Both the position numbers and the translations under genes were made by a program. This document shows, one piece after another, positions 1-7,247 of a stretch of DNA of 10,807 nucleotides. Each line of letters begins with the position of its first letter. The first letter of the stretch is position 1. The notes under the pieces were generated by a model. It ran no database searches. It was given only the letters and a program-made list of their open reading frames with translations, and had not been told where the DNA came from. Source of the DNA: Nodosilinea sp. BSH.14 (GTDB lineage Bacteria; Cyanobacteriota; Cyanobacteriia; Phormidesmidales; Phormidesmidaceae). The DNA is taken from NCBI GenBank assembly GCA_023264315.1, contig JALQST010000070.1:1-10807 (forward strand), given 5' to 3'.

Positions 1-150
1 CGTCGTGATGTCACCTTTCTGCCACAACCAACGACCTCAGGATGGGGTTGAGCGATCCCCCAGATTGTTCCTATAGCGCCCCTAGAATTCCAATGAGATC
101 CGGCTTCCCTGGGGCTTCTCTACACAGGATTCCCCTTTATAGTGGCCCGG

Positions 151-273
151 TTAGACGAGCAAGGCCATCGGCGTAAACTCGTAATCATTCTGAGTTTCTC
201 CTTCCAGCATATAACAACCGCTCTGTTGCGTAAAGGGCAAAATCACTTCGTAAAACTTCATGACGTGGGGCAT
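151..273 (-). pseudogene. Possible small ORF or C-terminal gene remnant (40 codons)
   Basis: Read on the minus strand, an ATG at 273 opens 40 codons ending in TAA at 151. The product runs from MPHVMKFYEVILPF to YEFTPMALLV. The frame stays open for another 16 codons upstream, back to a TGA near 322-324. The composition looks protein-like: mixed aromatic, acidic and hydrophobic residues, unlike the Arg/Pro-rich translations typical of shadow frames here. There is no Shine-Dalgarno sequence before the ATG. I do not recognise the family. It could be the C-terminal end of a gene that has lost its upstream part, a real small protein, or chance. The call rests only on how the translation looks. Confidence 0.3.
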
Positions 274-413
274 AAAGGTTTTGTTTCCAAACTCAGAAAA
301 GCTTTCTAAAGACTTAAGATTTCACCGTTTCCTATCCCTATCTGATCGAGTTAAAGATCACTATGCCCCTAGCCCACTGAAGGCAACGGTTTCTTTTGAT
401 AGAAGTATTCTCT

Positions 414-560
414 AGGGTTGAGAGGGTTCCTTGCTAGGGGGATTTCCCCATCGGAAAACCGTACGGTTTCGTGGCCCCTGGGAGAGCCTTAGACGGCGGC
501 TGATTGACAGCCTACCCGGGCCATGTTTCGAGGCCATGACGGTGGTATGGCAGCTTTGTG
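414..560. repeat. Hairpin-rich, possibly structured or repeat-derived segment
   Basis: Several short inverted repeats are packed together. GGGG-ATTT-CCCC lies at 438-449. A perfect 14-bp palindrome, AAACCGTACGGTTT, lies at 456-469. GGCT-7 nt-AGCC lies at 498-512, and CCCGGG at 515-520. This density in a gene-poor stretch suggests a structured RNA or the remnant of a mobile element. The CGTACGGTT string resembles the 3' strand of group II intron domain V, but the matching GAGCCG strand is absent, so I do not call an intron. The function is unknown. Confidence 0.3.
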
Positions 561-621
561 GCAGCGGTCTTTTGCCTTTTGCCAAGCCCTGGGATAGCGT
601 AGGGATGCAGGACATTAGGTT

Positions 622-629
622 AAGGGAGG
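622..629 (+). promoter_or_regulatory. Ribosome binding site deciding the start at 637
   Basis: AAGGGAGG (622-629), followed by T and CACGCC, sits seven bases before the ATG at 637 and is complementary to the 3' end of 16S rRNA. An in-frame TAG lies only a few codons upstream at 616-618. The ATG at 637 is therefore the natural start, and the protein cannot extend far enough upstream to gain a signal peptide. Confidence 0.65.
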
Positions 630-636
630 TCACGCC

Positions 637-951
637 ATGGGCTCAGTGGCAGGGAAGGGAGACTTTAGCGCCAGTGGCTACGTGGGAGCCGCCATTGTGA
701 ATCACCGCACCACGCTGTCGTTTCAAAATTTCAGTACCAGCGCAGCGGATTTGCCCCTGGAAGCCCTGCTCACCATCAACGGCAACCTCGCCAAGCGGCA
801 TCTTCCCCTCGGCCCCATCCCCGTTGGCCAGCCAGCCTTTGACCTAGCGGTCCCCGAAGGCACCGACATTAGCCTGTTTAACACCGTGGTGATTCGCGCC
901 GCCAACCCTGACCAAGCTGATACCGTGGTGGGTACGGCCACCGTGCCCTAA
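637..951 (+). CDS. Small protein, tentatively a stand-alone DM13-like domain
   Basis: This 104-aa protein has a strong ribosome binding site. The pattern fits the DM13 domain loosely: an N-terminal GDFSASGYVGAAIV strand, a LSFQNF segment, then an LPLGPI-like turn, a VPEGTDISLFNTVVI segment and a GTATVP ending. DM13 domains have been proposed to act in extracytoplasmic redox reactions and are usually exported. Here there is no signal peptide, lipobox or membrane segment, and an in-frame stop at 616-618 rules out an upstream extension. The conserved cysteine expected after VVI in many DM13 proteins is replaced (VVIRAANP). It could be a cytoplasmic derivative, a truncated gene that gained a start, or another beta-rich fold. 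The next gene downstream converges on it. I am confident it is coding and only moderately confident of the family. Confidence 0.55.
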   Translation: MGSVAGKGDFSASGYVGAAIVNHRTTLSFQNFSTSAADLPLEALLTINGNLAKRHLPLGPIPVGQPAFDLAVPEGTDISLFNTVVIRAANPDQADTVVGTATVP

Positions 952-968
952 CGCCACCGTGCCCTAAC
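937..968 (+). repeat. 16-bp perfect tandem duplication across a stop codon
   Basis: The unit GCCACCGTGCCCTAAC occurs twice head to tail, at 937-952 and 953-968, and includes the TAA stop of the DM13-like gene. The second copy lies just after the stop, so the duplication leaves the protein unchanged. It looks like a recent replication-slippage or short-duplication event. Confidence 0.9.
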
Positions 969-1045
969 GATCACAGACACCCGGTTTTCCGCCTAGGAAA
1001 TCAGTCCCAGGACGGGAACAACCCTAGACACCGATCTCTTCGCCC

Positions 1046-2593
1046 CTAGGCATTGGCGGGTTGGCCGAGGGTCGTGATGTAGATAACGGCTTCGTCGGTG
1101 GGGATGCCTAGCACCTCGTTCACTTGGTCATCGTAGAAGCCGCCGATGCCGCTGACGCCTAGGCCCAGGTAGATGGCCGCCAGGTTGAGCCGTTGGCCGA
1201 GGTGGCCCGCGTCCATGTGCAGATAGCGGTAGACCCGATCCCCATAGGCGGCGGTGGCGGCCTGGAGATCGGCGGTGTGGAACAGGACGGCAGCGGCATC
1301 TCGTCCCAGTTCTTGCCCTAAGCAGAGGTAGTGCAGCTCGGGCCGAAACTGCTTGAAGCGCACCTGGCGCAGTTCTTGGCTGCGGGGGGCGTAGTAGTAG
1401 CAGCCCGATTCCAGCCCCTCCACATTAGACACCGCCAGGAAGGTTTGCAGCAGACCCAGGTCGCAGTAGTCGGGATCGCCATCCAGCCCTTGATCGCGGT
1501 AGTGCTGGGGCTGGTAGGTAAAATCCAAGAGTTGTTTCAGCGCTTCAAAGGAGATCGACCCGCCGCTATACTGCCGGGTAGAACGGCGGCGCAGAATCGT
1601 CGTTTCTAGGGGACTGAGGTCATTGCCCCAGGGGATGGGGGCAGTTTGGGTGGGCACCCGCAGGCAAAAGGGAACGTTGTACTTGTCTTCTAGGGGGTTC
1701 TCATCGTCGGCCTCAGGGGGATGACGGGAGGGCCAGTTGGGGGCGTCGGTGGTGGCCGGTAAGTTGGTGGACTGATGGAAGTAGTGCAGCAGTTGCCCGT
1801 CCCCCACGGCATCGTAGGCCGTTTGGGCTGGGGTGGCAAAGAGGGTTTGGGTGAGGGCCAGGTTCTGCTCCACCGCCAGCAAGTCCGCCAGGGGCAACAC
1901 CGCTAACACGCCCTCCTCATCGGGATTGAGGTAGAGCAACTGGGCCATGGCCTCATCGGCAAAGCTGGCAATCAGGTGGGGGCGATAGTCGGTCAGGGTG
2001 CTGGCCAGTTCAATGTTACCCAGCAGGTGGCCCGTATCTAGGCAAATGCGCCGATAGGCCCGATCCCGGTAGCGCCATGCCGACCGATAGAACACCCCCG
2101 TCACCACCAGGGCCATCTGGGTGGCCTCTAGGGCCGGATGCCAAAAACAGGCCCGCTGCAAACTGCTCCAGTTGTGATCATCCCAGTAGCGCCAGAGGCT
2201 ATGGGTGCGGGCTTGGTAGTTGTAGAGTCCGGCGGGCAGGAGTTTCATCCCCCGGGAAACCAGGTACACCTCCGCCGGATACAGCCCCCCCGCCGAGGGG
2301 GCCGCCCGCAGATAGAACATTTCCCCGGTGATGGTGGGAAATTTGGCCGTCAGCCCGTAGGCATTGATGAACAACCGCGACAGCCGCATCCAGGCGGCTT
2401 CATCGGGCTGGTGGGAGGAGTCGTCGATATCGAGGTAAGGCTTGAGGTCAATCTCGGCCCCCACCTGATAGGTCTTAAAGGGGACGGGCTGGTGGGCGTA
2501 GTCTAGGGGGTGAGCCTGCTGGGCCAGAGTATCGGGGTCGTATTTGGTGCGATGGTGATAGTGCTGGGCCAGCGAACGGGAGGAATCGGACAT
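1046..2593 (-). CDS. Two-domain SagB/ThcOx-type nitroreductase-family flavin dehydrogenase
   Basis: This 515-aa protein carries two nitroreductase-fold halves. Residues about 1-260 begin with the YHHRTKYDP motif common in SagB-type proteins. They contain RAAPSAGGLYPAEVY (96-110), a typical FMN-contact loop, and DTGHLLGN (186-193). Residues about 300-515 contain RRRSTRQYSGG (335-345), which matches the phosphate-binding start of the fold, and DAGHLGQRLNLAA (461-473), then GVSGIGGFYDD (479-489). Each half keeps a different part of the usual motif set: PSAGG in the first and RRSTR in the second. They may therefore share active sites. Family members use FMN, and some oxidise azolines in modified peptides (SagB, ThcOx). 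No YcaO cyclase, precursor peptide or peptidase lies in this window, so the substrate is unknown. No clear ribosome binding site precedes the ATG. It sits 103 bp downstream of the zinc-motif gene on the same strand and could be co-transcribed with it. Confidence 0.9.
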   Translation of the reverse strand: MSDSSRSLAQHYHHRTKYDPDTLAQQAHPLDYAHQPVPFKTYQVGAEIDLKPYLDIDDSSHQPDEAAWMRLSRLFINAYGLTAKFPTITGEMFYLRAAPSAGGLYPAEVYLVSRGMKLLPAGLYNYQARTHSLWRYWDDHNWSSLQRACFWHPALEATQMALVVTGVFYRSAWRYRDRAYRRICLDTGHLLGNIELASTLTDYRPHLIASFADEAMAQLLYLNPDEEGVLAVLPLADLLAVEQNLALTQTLFATPAQTAYDAVGDGQLLHYFHQSTNLPATTDAPNWPSRHPPEADDENPLEDKYNVPFCLRVPTQTAPIPWGNDLSPLETTILRRRSTRQYSGGSISFEALKQLLDFTYQPQHYRDQGLDGDPDYCDLGLLQTFLAVSNVEGLESGCYYYAPRSQELRQVRFKQFRPELHYLCLGQELGRDAAAVLFHTADLQAATAAYGDRVYRYLHMDAGHLGQRLNLAAIYLGLGVSGIGGFYDDQVNEVLGIPTDEAVIYITTLGQPANA

Positions 2594-2696
2594 AGCCGGG
2601 GAAACGAAGCGGGTGCAGTATGTTCAATGTACCCTACTGGCCCCCAGGCGCACGGAGAATCGGCGGGCCATTTTCTCAACGGCCCATCCCCACGGC

Positions 2697-3116
2697 CTAA
2701 CCCACGGGCCGCTTATTGCTGGCGTAGGCGTTGTAATCCTCGTGGGTCATCACCCGCCAGGGCAACAGGTGGCCCTCCTGCTCTCGGCACAGCAGGCGAT
2801 AGCGATGACCCACGGGAATCCGGATAACGCTGCGATCAAACATCATCCGTTTACCCTTAAGGGCTGTGAAGTGCTGCCCCTGATCCAGGTCGCGGAGGAT
2901 GGATCGAGCCTTTTCCACCACGTGGGACGGCAAACCCCGCAGATCGATGGCATCCTGCTCAAACTGGGCCTGCCAGGTTTGGCGCTGCTGCTGGCGTTCC
3001 GCCGCTTCTTGCTGGGCCTGGGCCTGGGCCTGGGCTTCCTGCTGGCAGCGGTGGCACACCTGCCCTCGCCCACGGTGGCCACAGGGAAAAGTGTGCTGGC
3101 GTTTTGCTTTAGCCAT
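2697..3116 (-). CDS. Small zinc-motif protein with a RelE/ParE-like C-terminus
   Basis: This 139-aa protein starts at the ATG at 3116. The frame is open further upstream, but that extension is Pro/Gly-rich and unlike the rest. Residues 12-24 read CGHRGRGQVCHRC, giving Cys12, His14, Cys21, His22 and Cys24 as likely zinc ligands. Residues 25-55 are Gln/Ala/Glu-rich and probably a coiled coil, including four AQ pairs encoded by a hexamer repeat. Residues about 56-135 hold a compact region: DLRGLPSHVVEKARSIL, then MMFDRSVIRIPVGHRYRLLC, and finally MTHEDYN. The RYRLLC strand and late HEDY motif recall RelE/ParE-type toxins. I recall similar small proteins as conserved and uncharacterised in cyanobacteria. 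No antitoxin-like partner is adjacent, so a toxin role is only a possibility. The overall call as a real gene is strong; the function is open. Confidence 0.8.
   Translation of the reverse strand: MAKAKRQHTFPCGHRGRGQVCHRCQQEAQAQAQAQQEAAERQQQRQTWQAQFEQDAIDLRGLPSHVVEKARSILRDLDQGQHFTALKGKRMMFDRSVIRIPVGHRYRLLCREQEGHLLPWRVMTHEDYNAYASNKRPVG
3012..3035 (-). repeat. Four perfect CTGGGC hexamer repeats inside the zinc-motif gene
   Basis: CTGGGC is repeated four times without interruption at 3012-3035. On the coding strand this is GCCCAG, encoding four Ala-Gln pairs in the predicted coiled coil. Because the unit is six bases, gain or loss of copies would lengthen or shorten the helix without a frameshift. 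Confidence 0.9.
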
Positions 3117-3450
3117 CGGTGTCACTTCGGGTGGGGGGTTGAGATTAAGCGGGGCGGACGCACCTCTCGTTTCAGTATCCCCTAAAGACCCGCCCATCGG
3201 GATCAGGATTCCCCAGACTCGGACGGAATCTGGCCCAGCCCCGCGTCCAAGTCGGGAAATTACGCCCAAGGATAGCTATGAACTTATATAGCAAAACCCA
3301 GTGATTATACGGATAAGTTTTGGCCAATAGGGCCATGGGGCTGCTGATGCGAAAAAAACATCCATACAAGACAATGAAGTAATTGAATATCCCTGTCAGG
3401 ATCCTCTCATTTGATCACTGTTTATACCGCCTGCTACCAGGGTAGACGCT
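3117..3450. other. Divergent spacer between the zinc-motif gene and the kinase operon
   Basis: This 334-bp spacer must hold promoters for genes leaving in both directions. It is AT-richer toward the kinase side (about 3280-3430), as expected for promoters. I cannot place a convincing -35/-10 pair. A TATACC at 3423-3428 has no good -35 at the right distance. Frames crossing the spacer on both strands look like shadows. Confidence 0.5.
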
Positions 3451-5961
3451 ATGGCTAGGTTCGCAGCTTCACCAACGGTCACCACCTCCAGTGACCGTTT
3501 GTTGCGGGGGATTGCCCTGGCCACCAATCGCCTCCTCACCACCGCCGACCATTACGAGGGCGTCCAAGCGGCCTTGGCGGCCCTTGGGGAAGCCACCGAT
3601 GTGGATCGGATCTATATTTTCCAGCAGCATCCTCATCCTGACACAGGGGATCTAGTTGTGAGCCAGCGATGGGAATGGGTAGCCCCAGGGATAACGCCTG
3701 AAATGGGCAACCCCGATGTGATGAACTATCCCCACAAGGATCTGTTGCCCCGTTGGTACGACGCCCTAGAACGGGGAGAAACGATCCAGGGTTTGGTCAA
3801 GGATTTTCCCCCTGGGGAGCAGAAGATCCTAGTGCCCCAGGGCATTATCTCAATTTTGGTAGTGCCCATTTTCATCCGCGACCAATGCTGGGGCTTTGCC
3901 GGGTTTGACGATTGCCGCCAAGAGCGCCAGTGGGATGAAAACTCCCAGTCTGCCCTGATGGCCATTGCGGGCAGCATTGGCGGGGCCATTTCCCGCTACC
4001 AGGCCGAGGTGGAACTGACCCAACTCAACGAAACCCTCGAACAACGGGTGCGTGATCGCACCTCTGAACTGGAGCAAGCCAAGGATCAGGCCGAACAGGC
4101 CAGTCGGGCCAAGAGTACGTTTTTGGCCAACATGAGCCACGAACTGCGAACACCGCTGAATGCCATCCTCGGCTTCACCCAGGTGATGCAGCGCGACCTA
4201 GATCGCGCCACGGGGCTACCCGTCGCCCTGGTGAAGGAGCAGCAAAACACCCTGGGGATCATCCACCGCAGCGGCGAGCACCTGCTGGGGCTGATTAACG
4301 AAGTGCTCGATATGGCCAAAATTGAGGCGGGCGGCATCACCCTGAACCCAGCCCCCTTCAACCTGCCGCTGATGCTGGTCGGGGTGCTAGATCTCTTTCA
4401 GCACCGAGCCCAGGCCAAGGGGCTGGCGTTGGTCTACGACTGCGGGCCAACGGTGCCCCAGGGGGTGGTGGCTGATGAGCGTAAACTCCGCCAAGTTTTA
4501 ATGAATCTTCTGGGCAACGCGCTGAAATTCACAGCGGTCGGCTCCGTAACATTACGGATTTCCGCCACCCCCGGCCCATCCCCCGATCAGGCGTCCCTCT
4601 GCTTTGAGATTTGCGATACCGGTCCCGGCATTGCGGCCGATGAGATGTCTGCCCTCTTCACCCCCTTTACCCAAACCACCGCAGGTCGGCAGGCCCAGGA
4701 AGGTACCGGGCTAGGGCTCACCATTAGCTGTCAGTTTGTGGAGTGGATGGGAGGCGACATCAGCGTGGAGAGTACCGTGGGCGTGGGCACCACCTTCCGG
4801 GTTAGGCTGTCCTTGCCCCTAGCGGCGGTGGAGACCGCTGCGCCGCTGGTGTCGGCCCAGCAGGTGGTGGGCCTAGCCCCCGGCCAGCCCACCTACCGCA
4901 TTTTGGTGGTGGACGATTACCCCGAAAATCGCCAACTGCTGGTGAAATTCCTTCAACCCCTAGGCTTTGAGATCCATGAAGCCGAGAACGGGGCGGCCGC
5001 CCTCCGGCAGTGGCGCACCCATCGTCCCCATCTCATTTGGATGGATATTCGGATGCCAGAAATGGATGGCGATGAGGCCACCCGCCGCATCAAGGCCGAC
5101 CCCGCTGGCCGGGACACGGTGATCATCGCTCTCACTGCCAGCGTGTTTGAGGAGGAGCGGGCCAGTATCTTGGCTGCTGGCTGTGCCGACTTTGTGCGGA
5201 AACCCATCACCGAGGCGGTGCTGCTGGAGAAATTGGCCCAGCACCTCGGGGTGGTCTACCGCTATGCCGATTCCCCAGAGAGTCCCCCGGAGGAGGCAAG
5301 GCCCAAGGAGGCCAGCCGTTCCCTCAGCGACGCCCTGGCCCAGCAGCCCCGAGACTGGTTAAGCCAGCTCTATCGATCCGCCCGGGGCGCGGAGGAGGAG
5401 GAAATCGCCGCTCTTGTGGCCCAACTCTCTAGCCGGGATGCGGATTTGGCCCAGGCCCTCAATCAACTGGTGGAGGGCTTTCGGCTCGACGAAATCGTAC
5501 GCCTCACCGAGGACTGTCAGCCCCCCATCGAGGCCGTGGTGGGTATGCCCCAGGACAATGCACCGCCCCGCATCCTGATTGCCGACGACCGGGCCGAAAA
5601 CCGAGAACTGCTGCGCCGTTGGCTGGAGCCCATCGGGTTTGTGATTGCAGAGGCGGCGGATGGGGCGACCGCTGTGGCCACCTGGAAAATCTTCCAACCC
5701 CAGGTGATCTTGATGGACATTCGGATGCCGGGGATGAACGGCATCGCAGCGGCCCGCAAAATTCGCCAGGAAGTCGTGGGTGCACCGCCTTGGATTGTGG
5801 CCCTTACCGCCAGCGGCAGCCCCTGGGAGGAGGGGGAAATCCTAGCGGCGGGCTGCGACAGGCTAATGTTCAAACCTCTGGTTGAGGCTGACCTCCTCAG
5901 TCTGCTGGCTCAGTTGCTCAACCTGCAATACCGTTATCCCTCCGCCCAGGCCTCCGCATGA
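3451..5961 (+). CDS. Soluble hybrid sensor histidine kinase: GAF, HisKA, HATPase, two receivers
   Basis: This 836-aa protein has no transmembrane segment. Residues about 20-185 form a GAF-like sensor ([19 protein letters not shown] at 131-149). A coiled coil at about 185-222 ([24 protein letters not shown] region) links to the HisKA domain, with [14 protein letters not shown] and the phospho-acceptor His230. The ATP-binding domain has the N box NLLGNALKF (352-360), the DTGPGIA G1 box (389-395) and the GTGLGL G2 box (418-423). Receiver 1 (about 483-600) has VVDD, Asp532 in MDIRMP and Lys584. Receiver 2 (about 707-822) has IADD, Asp756 in MDIRMP and Lys808. A helical stretch at about 620-690 separates the receivers and lacks an HPt-like histidine motif. 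The stop overlaps the next gene's start, so the two are almost surely co-translated. The signal is unknown; GAF domains can bind small molecules or chromophores. The ribosome binding site is weak (AGGG, eight bases upstream). Confidence 0.95.
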   Translation: MARFAASPTVTTSSDRLLRGIALATNRLLTTADHYEGVQAALAALGEATDVDRIYIFQQHPHPDTGDLVVSQRWEWVAPGITPEMGNPDVMNYPHKDLLPRWYDALERGETIQGLVKDFPPGEQKILVPQGIISILVVPIFIRDQCWGFAGFDDCRQERQWDENSQSALMAIAGSIGGAISRYQAEVELTQLNETLEQRVRDRTSELEQAKDQAEQASRAKSTFLANMSHELRTPLNAILGFTQVMQRDLDRATGLPVALVKEQQNTLGIIHRSGEHLLGLINEVLDMAKIEAGGITLNPAPFNLPLMLVGVLDLFQHRAQAKGLALVYDCGPTVPQGVVADERKLRQVLMNLLGNALKFTAVGSVTLRISATPGPSPDQASLCFEICDTGPGIAADEMSALFTPFTQTTAGRQAQEGTGLGLTISCQFVEWMGGDISVESTVGVGTTFRVRLSLPLAAVETAAPLVSAQQVVGLAPGQPTYRILVVDDYPENRQLLVKFLQPLGFEIHEAENGAAALRQWRTHRPHLIWMDIRMPEMDGDEATRRIKADPAGRDTVIIALTASVFEEERASILAAGCADFVRKPITEAVLLEKLAQHLGVVYRYADSPESPPEEARPKEASRSLSDALAQQPRDWLSQLYRSARGAEEEEIAALVAQLSSRDADLAQALNQLVEGFRLDEIVRLTEDCQPPIEAVVGMPQDNAPPRILIADDRAENRELLRRWLEPIGFVIAEAADGATAVATWKIFQPQVILMDIRMPGMNGIAAARKIRQEVVGAPPWIVALTASGSPWEEGEILAAGCDRLMFKPLVEADLLSLLAQLLNLQYRYPSAQASA
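5958..5961 (+). promoter_or_regulatory. ATGA start-stop overlap coupling two kinase genes
   Basis: The ATG of the receiver-kinase gene (5958-5960) overlaps the TGA of the hybrid kinase gene (5959-5961). With no purine-rich ribosome binding site upstream (TCCGCCCAGGCCTCCGC precedes it), re-initiation by ribosomes ending the first gene is the likely route. That would fix the ratio of the two proteins. Confidence 0.8.
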
Positions 5962-7247
5962 GCACCCCCAACTCTTCCTACAAAGGCGATATTTTGGTCG
6001 TTGATGACCGCGCCGATAACCTGCGTCTGCTGTCCACCATGCTGTCGGATCAGGGGTATAAGGTGCGCAAGCTGATTAAGGGGGAAATGACCTTTGATGT
6101 GGCCCAGGTGAACCCGCCGGATTTAATCCTGCTGGATATTTTCATGCCCGTCATGTCGGGCTTTGAGGTTTGTCAGCAACTCAAGGCGGATGATCGTACC
6201 AGCCACATTCCGATCATCTTTCTTAGTGCCTCCGACGAACCCCTCGATAAGGTCAAAGCCTTTGCGGTGGGCGGCCAAGACTATATCACCAAGCCCTTTG
6301 AAATTAACGAAGTGCTCGCTCGGATTGAGCACCAGTTACGTATTCTCGCCCTCCAAAAGCAGATGCAGGCCCAAAATCAGCGGCTCTTGGCAGAAGTTGC
6401 CGAGCGCCTAAAGGCCGAAGCCGCCCTGCGCCAAATGAACGATGACCTTGACGAACGGGTACGGCAGCGCACCGCCGAACTCACCCAAACCAACCAACAA
6501 CTGCAATGGATGAGGCAGAAGCTCGAACAGGCCCTAGCCCAGGAGCAGGAACTCAATCGACTGCGATCACGGGTGATTACCACCATTTCCCACGAATATC
6601 GCACCCCCATGGCGATTATTAGCAGTTCCACGGGTATTCTCGAGGACTACTTCGACCAGCTCACCCCCGACCTCCGCCACAAGCACCTAGGCCGCATCCA
6701 GGGAGCGATTCAGCGCATGTTGGCCCTCATTGATGATGTGGTGCTCTTCAACCGCCTCGAATTTGAGCCGGTGGAGATCAGCCTCGCCCCCGTGTGCCTG
6801 TCATCGGTGATGGATCATGCGGTGGCCGAAGTCAAGGCTGCAACGTCCCCGCCCCATCCCATCCGCGTGACCCTCCAGGGAGCCTATCTTCAGACCGTCA
6901 CCGATGCCAGCCTCGTCGGCACCGTCATCACTAACCTGATCAGCAATGCGATCAAGTTTTCCCCCGACGGCACCCCCATCGAGGTCACGGTGGACAGCGC
7001 CGCTGACCGGTTTTCGATCACCGTGCAAGACCACGGTATCGGCATTCCAGCCCCCGAAGTGGAGAAAATCTTCGAGCCCTTCTTCCGGGCCAGCAACACC
7101 CTCAACATCCAGGGCGTGGGCATGGGCATGGCCATTGTCCAAAAATGCCTCGACCTACTATCGGCCACCGCCCAGGTGGAAAGCCATGTAGGCCAAGGCA
7201 CCCTCTTTACCGTGACGTTTCCCAGTGTTCCCCCTAGGGACGGTTAA
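5958..7247 (+). CDS. Response regulator-histidine kinase hybrid (receiver, coiled coil, HisKA, HATPase)
   Basis: This 429-aa soluble protein starts within the stop of the upstream kinase gene (ATGA at 5958-5961), implying translational coupling. Its own ribosome binding site is not visible. Residues about 10-130 are a receiver with LVVDD, phospho-acceptor Asp60 (LLDIFMP) and Lys112 (ITKPF). Residues about 130-200 are a Gln/Glu/Leu-rich coiled coil. The HisKA box is [10 protein letters not shown] with His212. The ATPase domain has NLISNAIKF (326-334), DHGIGIP (358-364) and GVGMGMAIV (386-394), where the usual GTGLGL is altered. Receiver-first kinases of this layout are common in cyanobacteria and are thought to take phosphate on the N-terminal receiver to control their own kinase. 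The upstream hybrid kinase is the obvious candidate donor. No DNA-binding or other output domain is present. The gene runs 14 bp into the convergent amidohydrolase gene. Confidence 0.95.
   Translation: MSTPNSSYKGDILVVDDRADNLRLLSTMLSDQGYKVRKLIKGEMTFDVAQVNPPDLILLDIFMPVMSGFEVCQQLKADDRTSHIPIIFLSASDEPLDKVKAFAVGGQDYITKPFEINEVLARIEHQLRILALQKQMQAQNQRLLAEVAERLKAEAALRQMNDDLDERVRQRTAELTQTNQQLQWMRQKLEQALAQEQELNRLRSRVITTISHEYRTPMAIISSSTGILEDYFDQLTPDLRHKHLGRIQGAIQRMLALIDDVVLFNRLEFEPVEISLAPVCLSSVMDHAVAEVKAATSPPHPIRVTLQGAYLQTVTDASLVGTVITNLISNAIKFSPDGTPIEVTVDSAADRFSITVQDHGIGIPAPEVEKIFEPFFRASNTLNIQGVGMGMAIVQKCLDLLSATAQVESHVGQGTLFTVTFPSVPPRDG

Larger units (their letters stand above)
1..636. other. Mostly non-coding left edge, with a possible gene remnant and a hairpin-rich segment
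   Basis: I find no full-length gene here. Two sub-regions are listed separately: a short coding-like stretch on the minus strand (151-273) and a segment with several small inverted repeats (about 414-560). Bases 1-150 and 280-410 show nothing I can name. Reading frames cross 412-700 on both strands, but their translations are arginine/proline-rich, have no ribosome binding site that I can see and match no family I know. Confidence 0.6.

Noticed and set aside
414..560. Group II intron 3' end
   Set aside because: The CGTACGGTTT string is suggestive, but the matching 5' strand of domain V, a bulged-A domain VI and an intron-encoded protein are not visible.
431..700. 89-codon plus-strand frame and a 73-codon minus-strand frame over 412-633
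   Set aside because: Both are Arg/Pro-rich, have no ribosome binding site that I can see and match no family known to me. They cross the hairpin-rich segment, and the plus frame overlaps the better-supported gene at 637.
1046..3116. Thiazole/oxazole-modified peptide (TOMM) gene cluster around the SagB-type gene
   Set aside because: No YcaO cyclase, E1-like protein, precursor peptide or export gene is present. The SagB-type domain alone is not enough.
2697..3116. Toxin-antitoxin pair
   Set aside because: Only a possible RelE-like domain is present, and no small antitoxin gene lies next to it. The N-terminal zinc motif is also unusual for such toxins.
2613..3185. 190-codon plus-strand frame opposite the zinc-motif gene
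   Set aside because: It is antisense to a protein with clear motifs. Its Leu/Gly/Ala runs come from the hexamer repeat and GC-rich third positions.
3117..3269. N-terminal extension of the zinc-motif protein to 3269
   Set aside because: The extra 51 residues are Gly/Pro-rich and unlike the rest. The start MAKAKR at 3116 sits a normal distance before the CGH motif.
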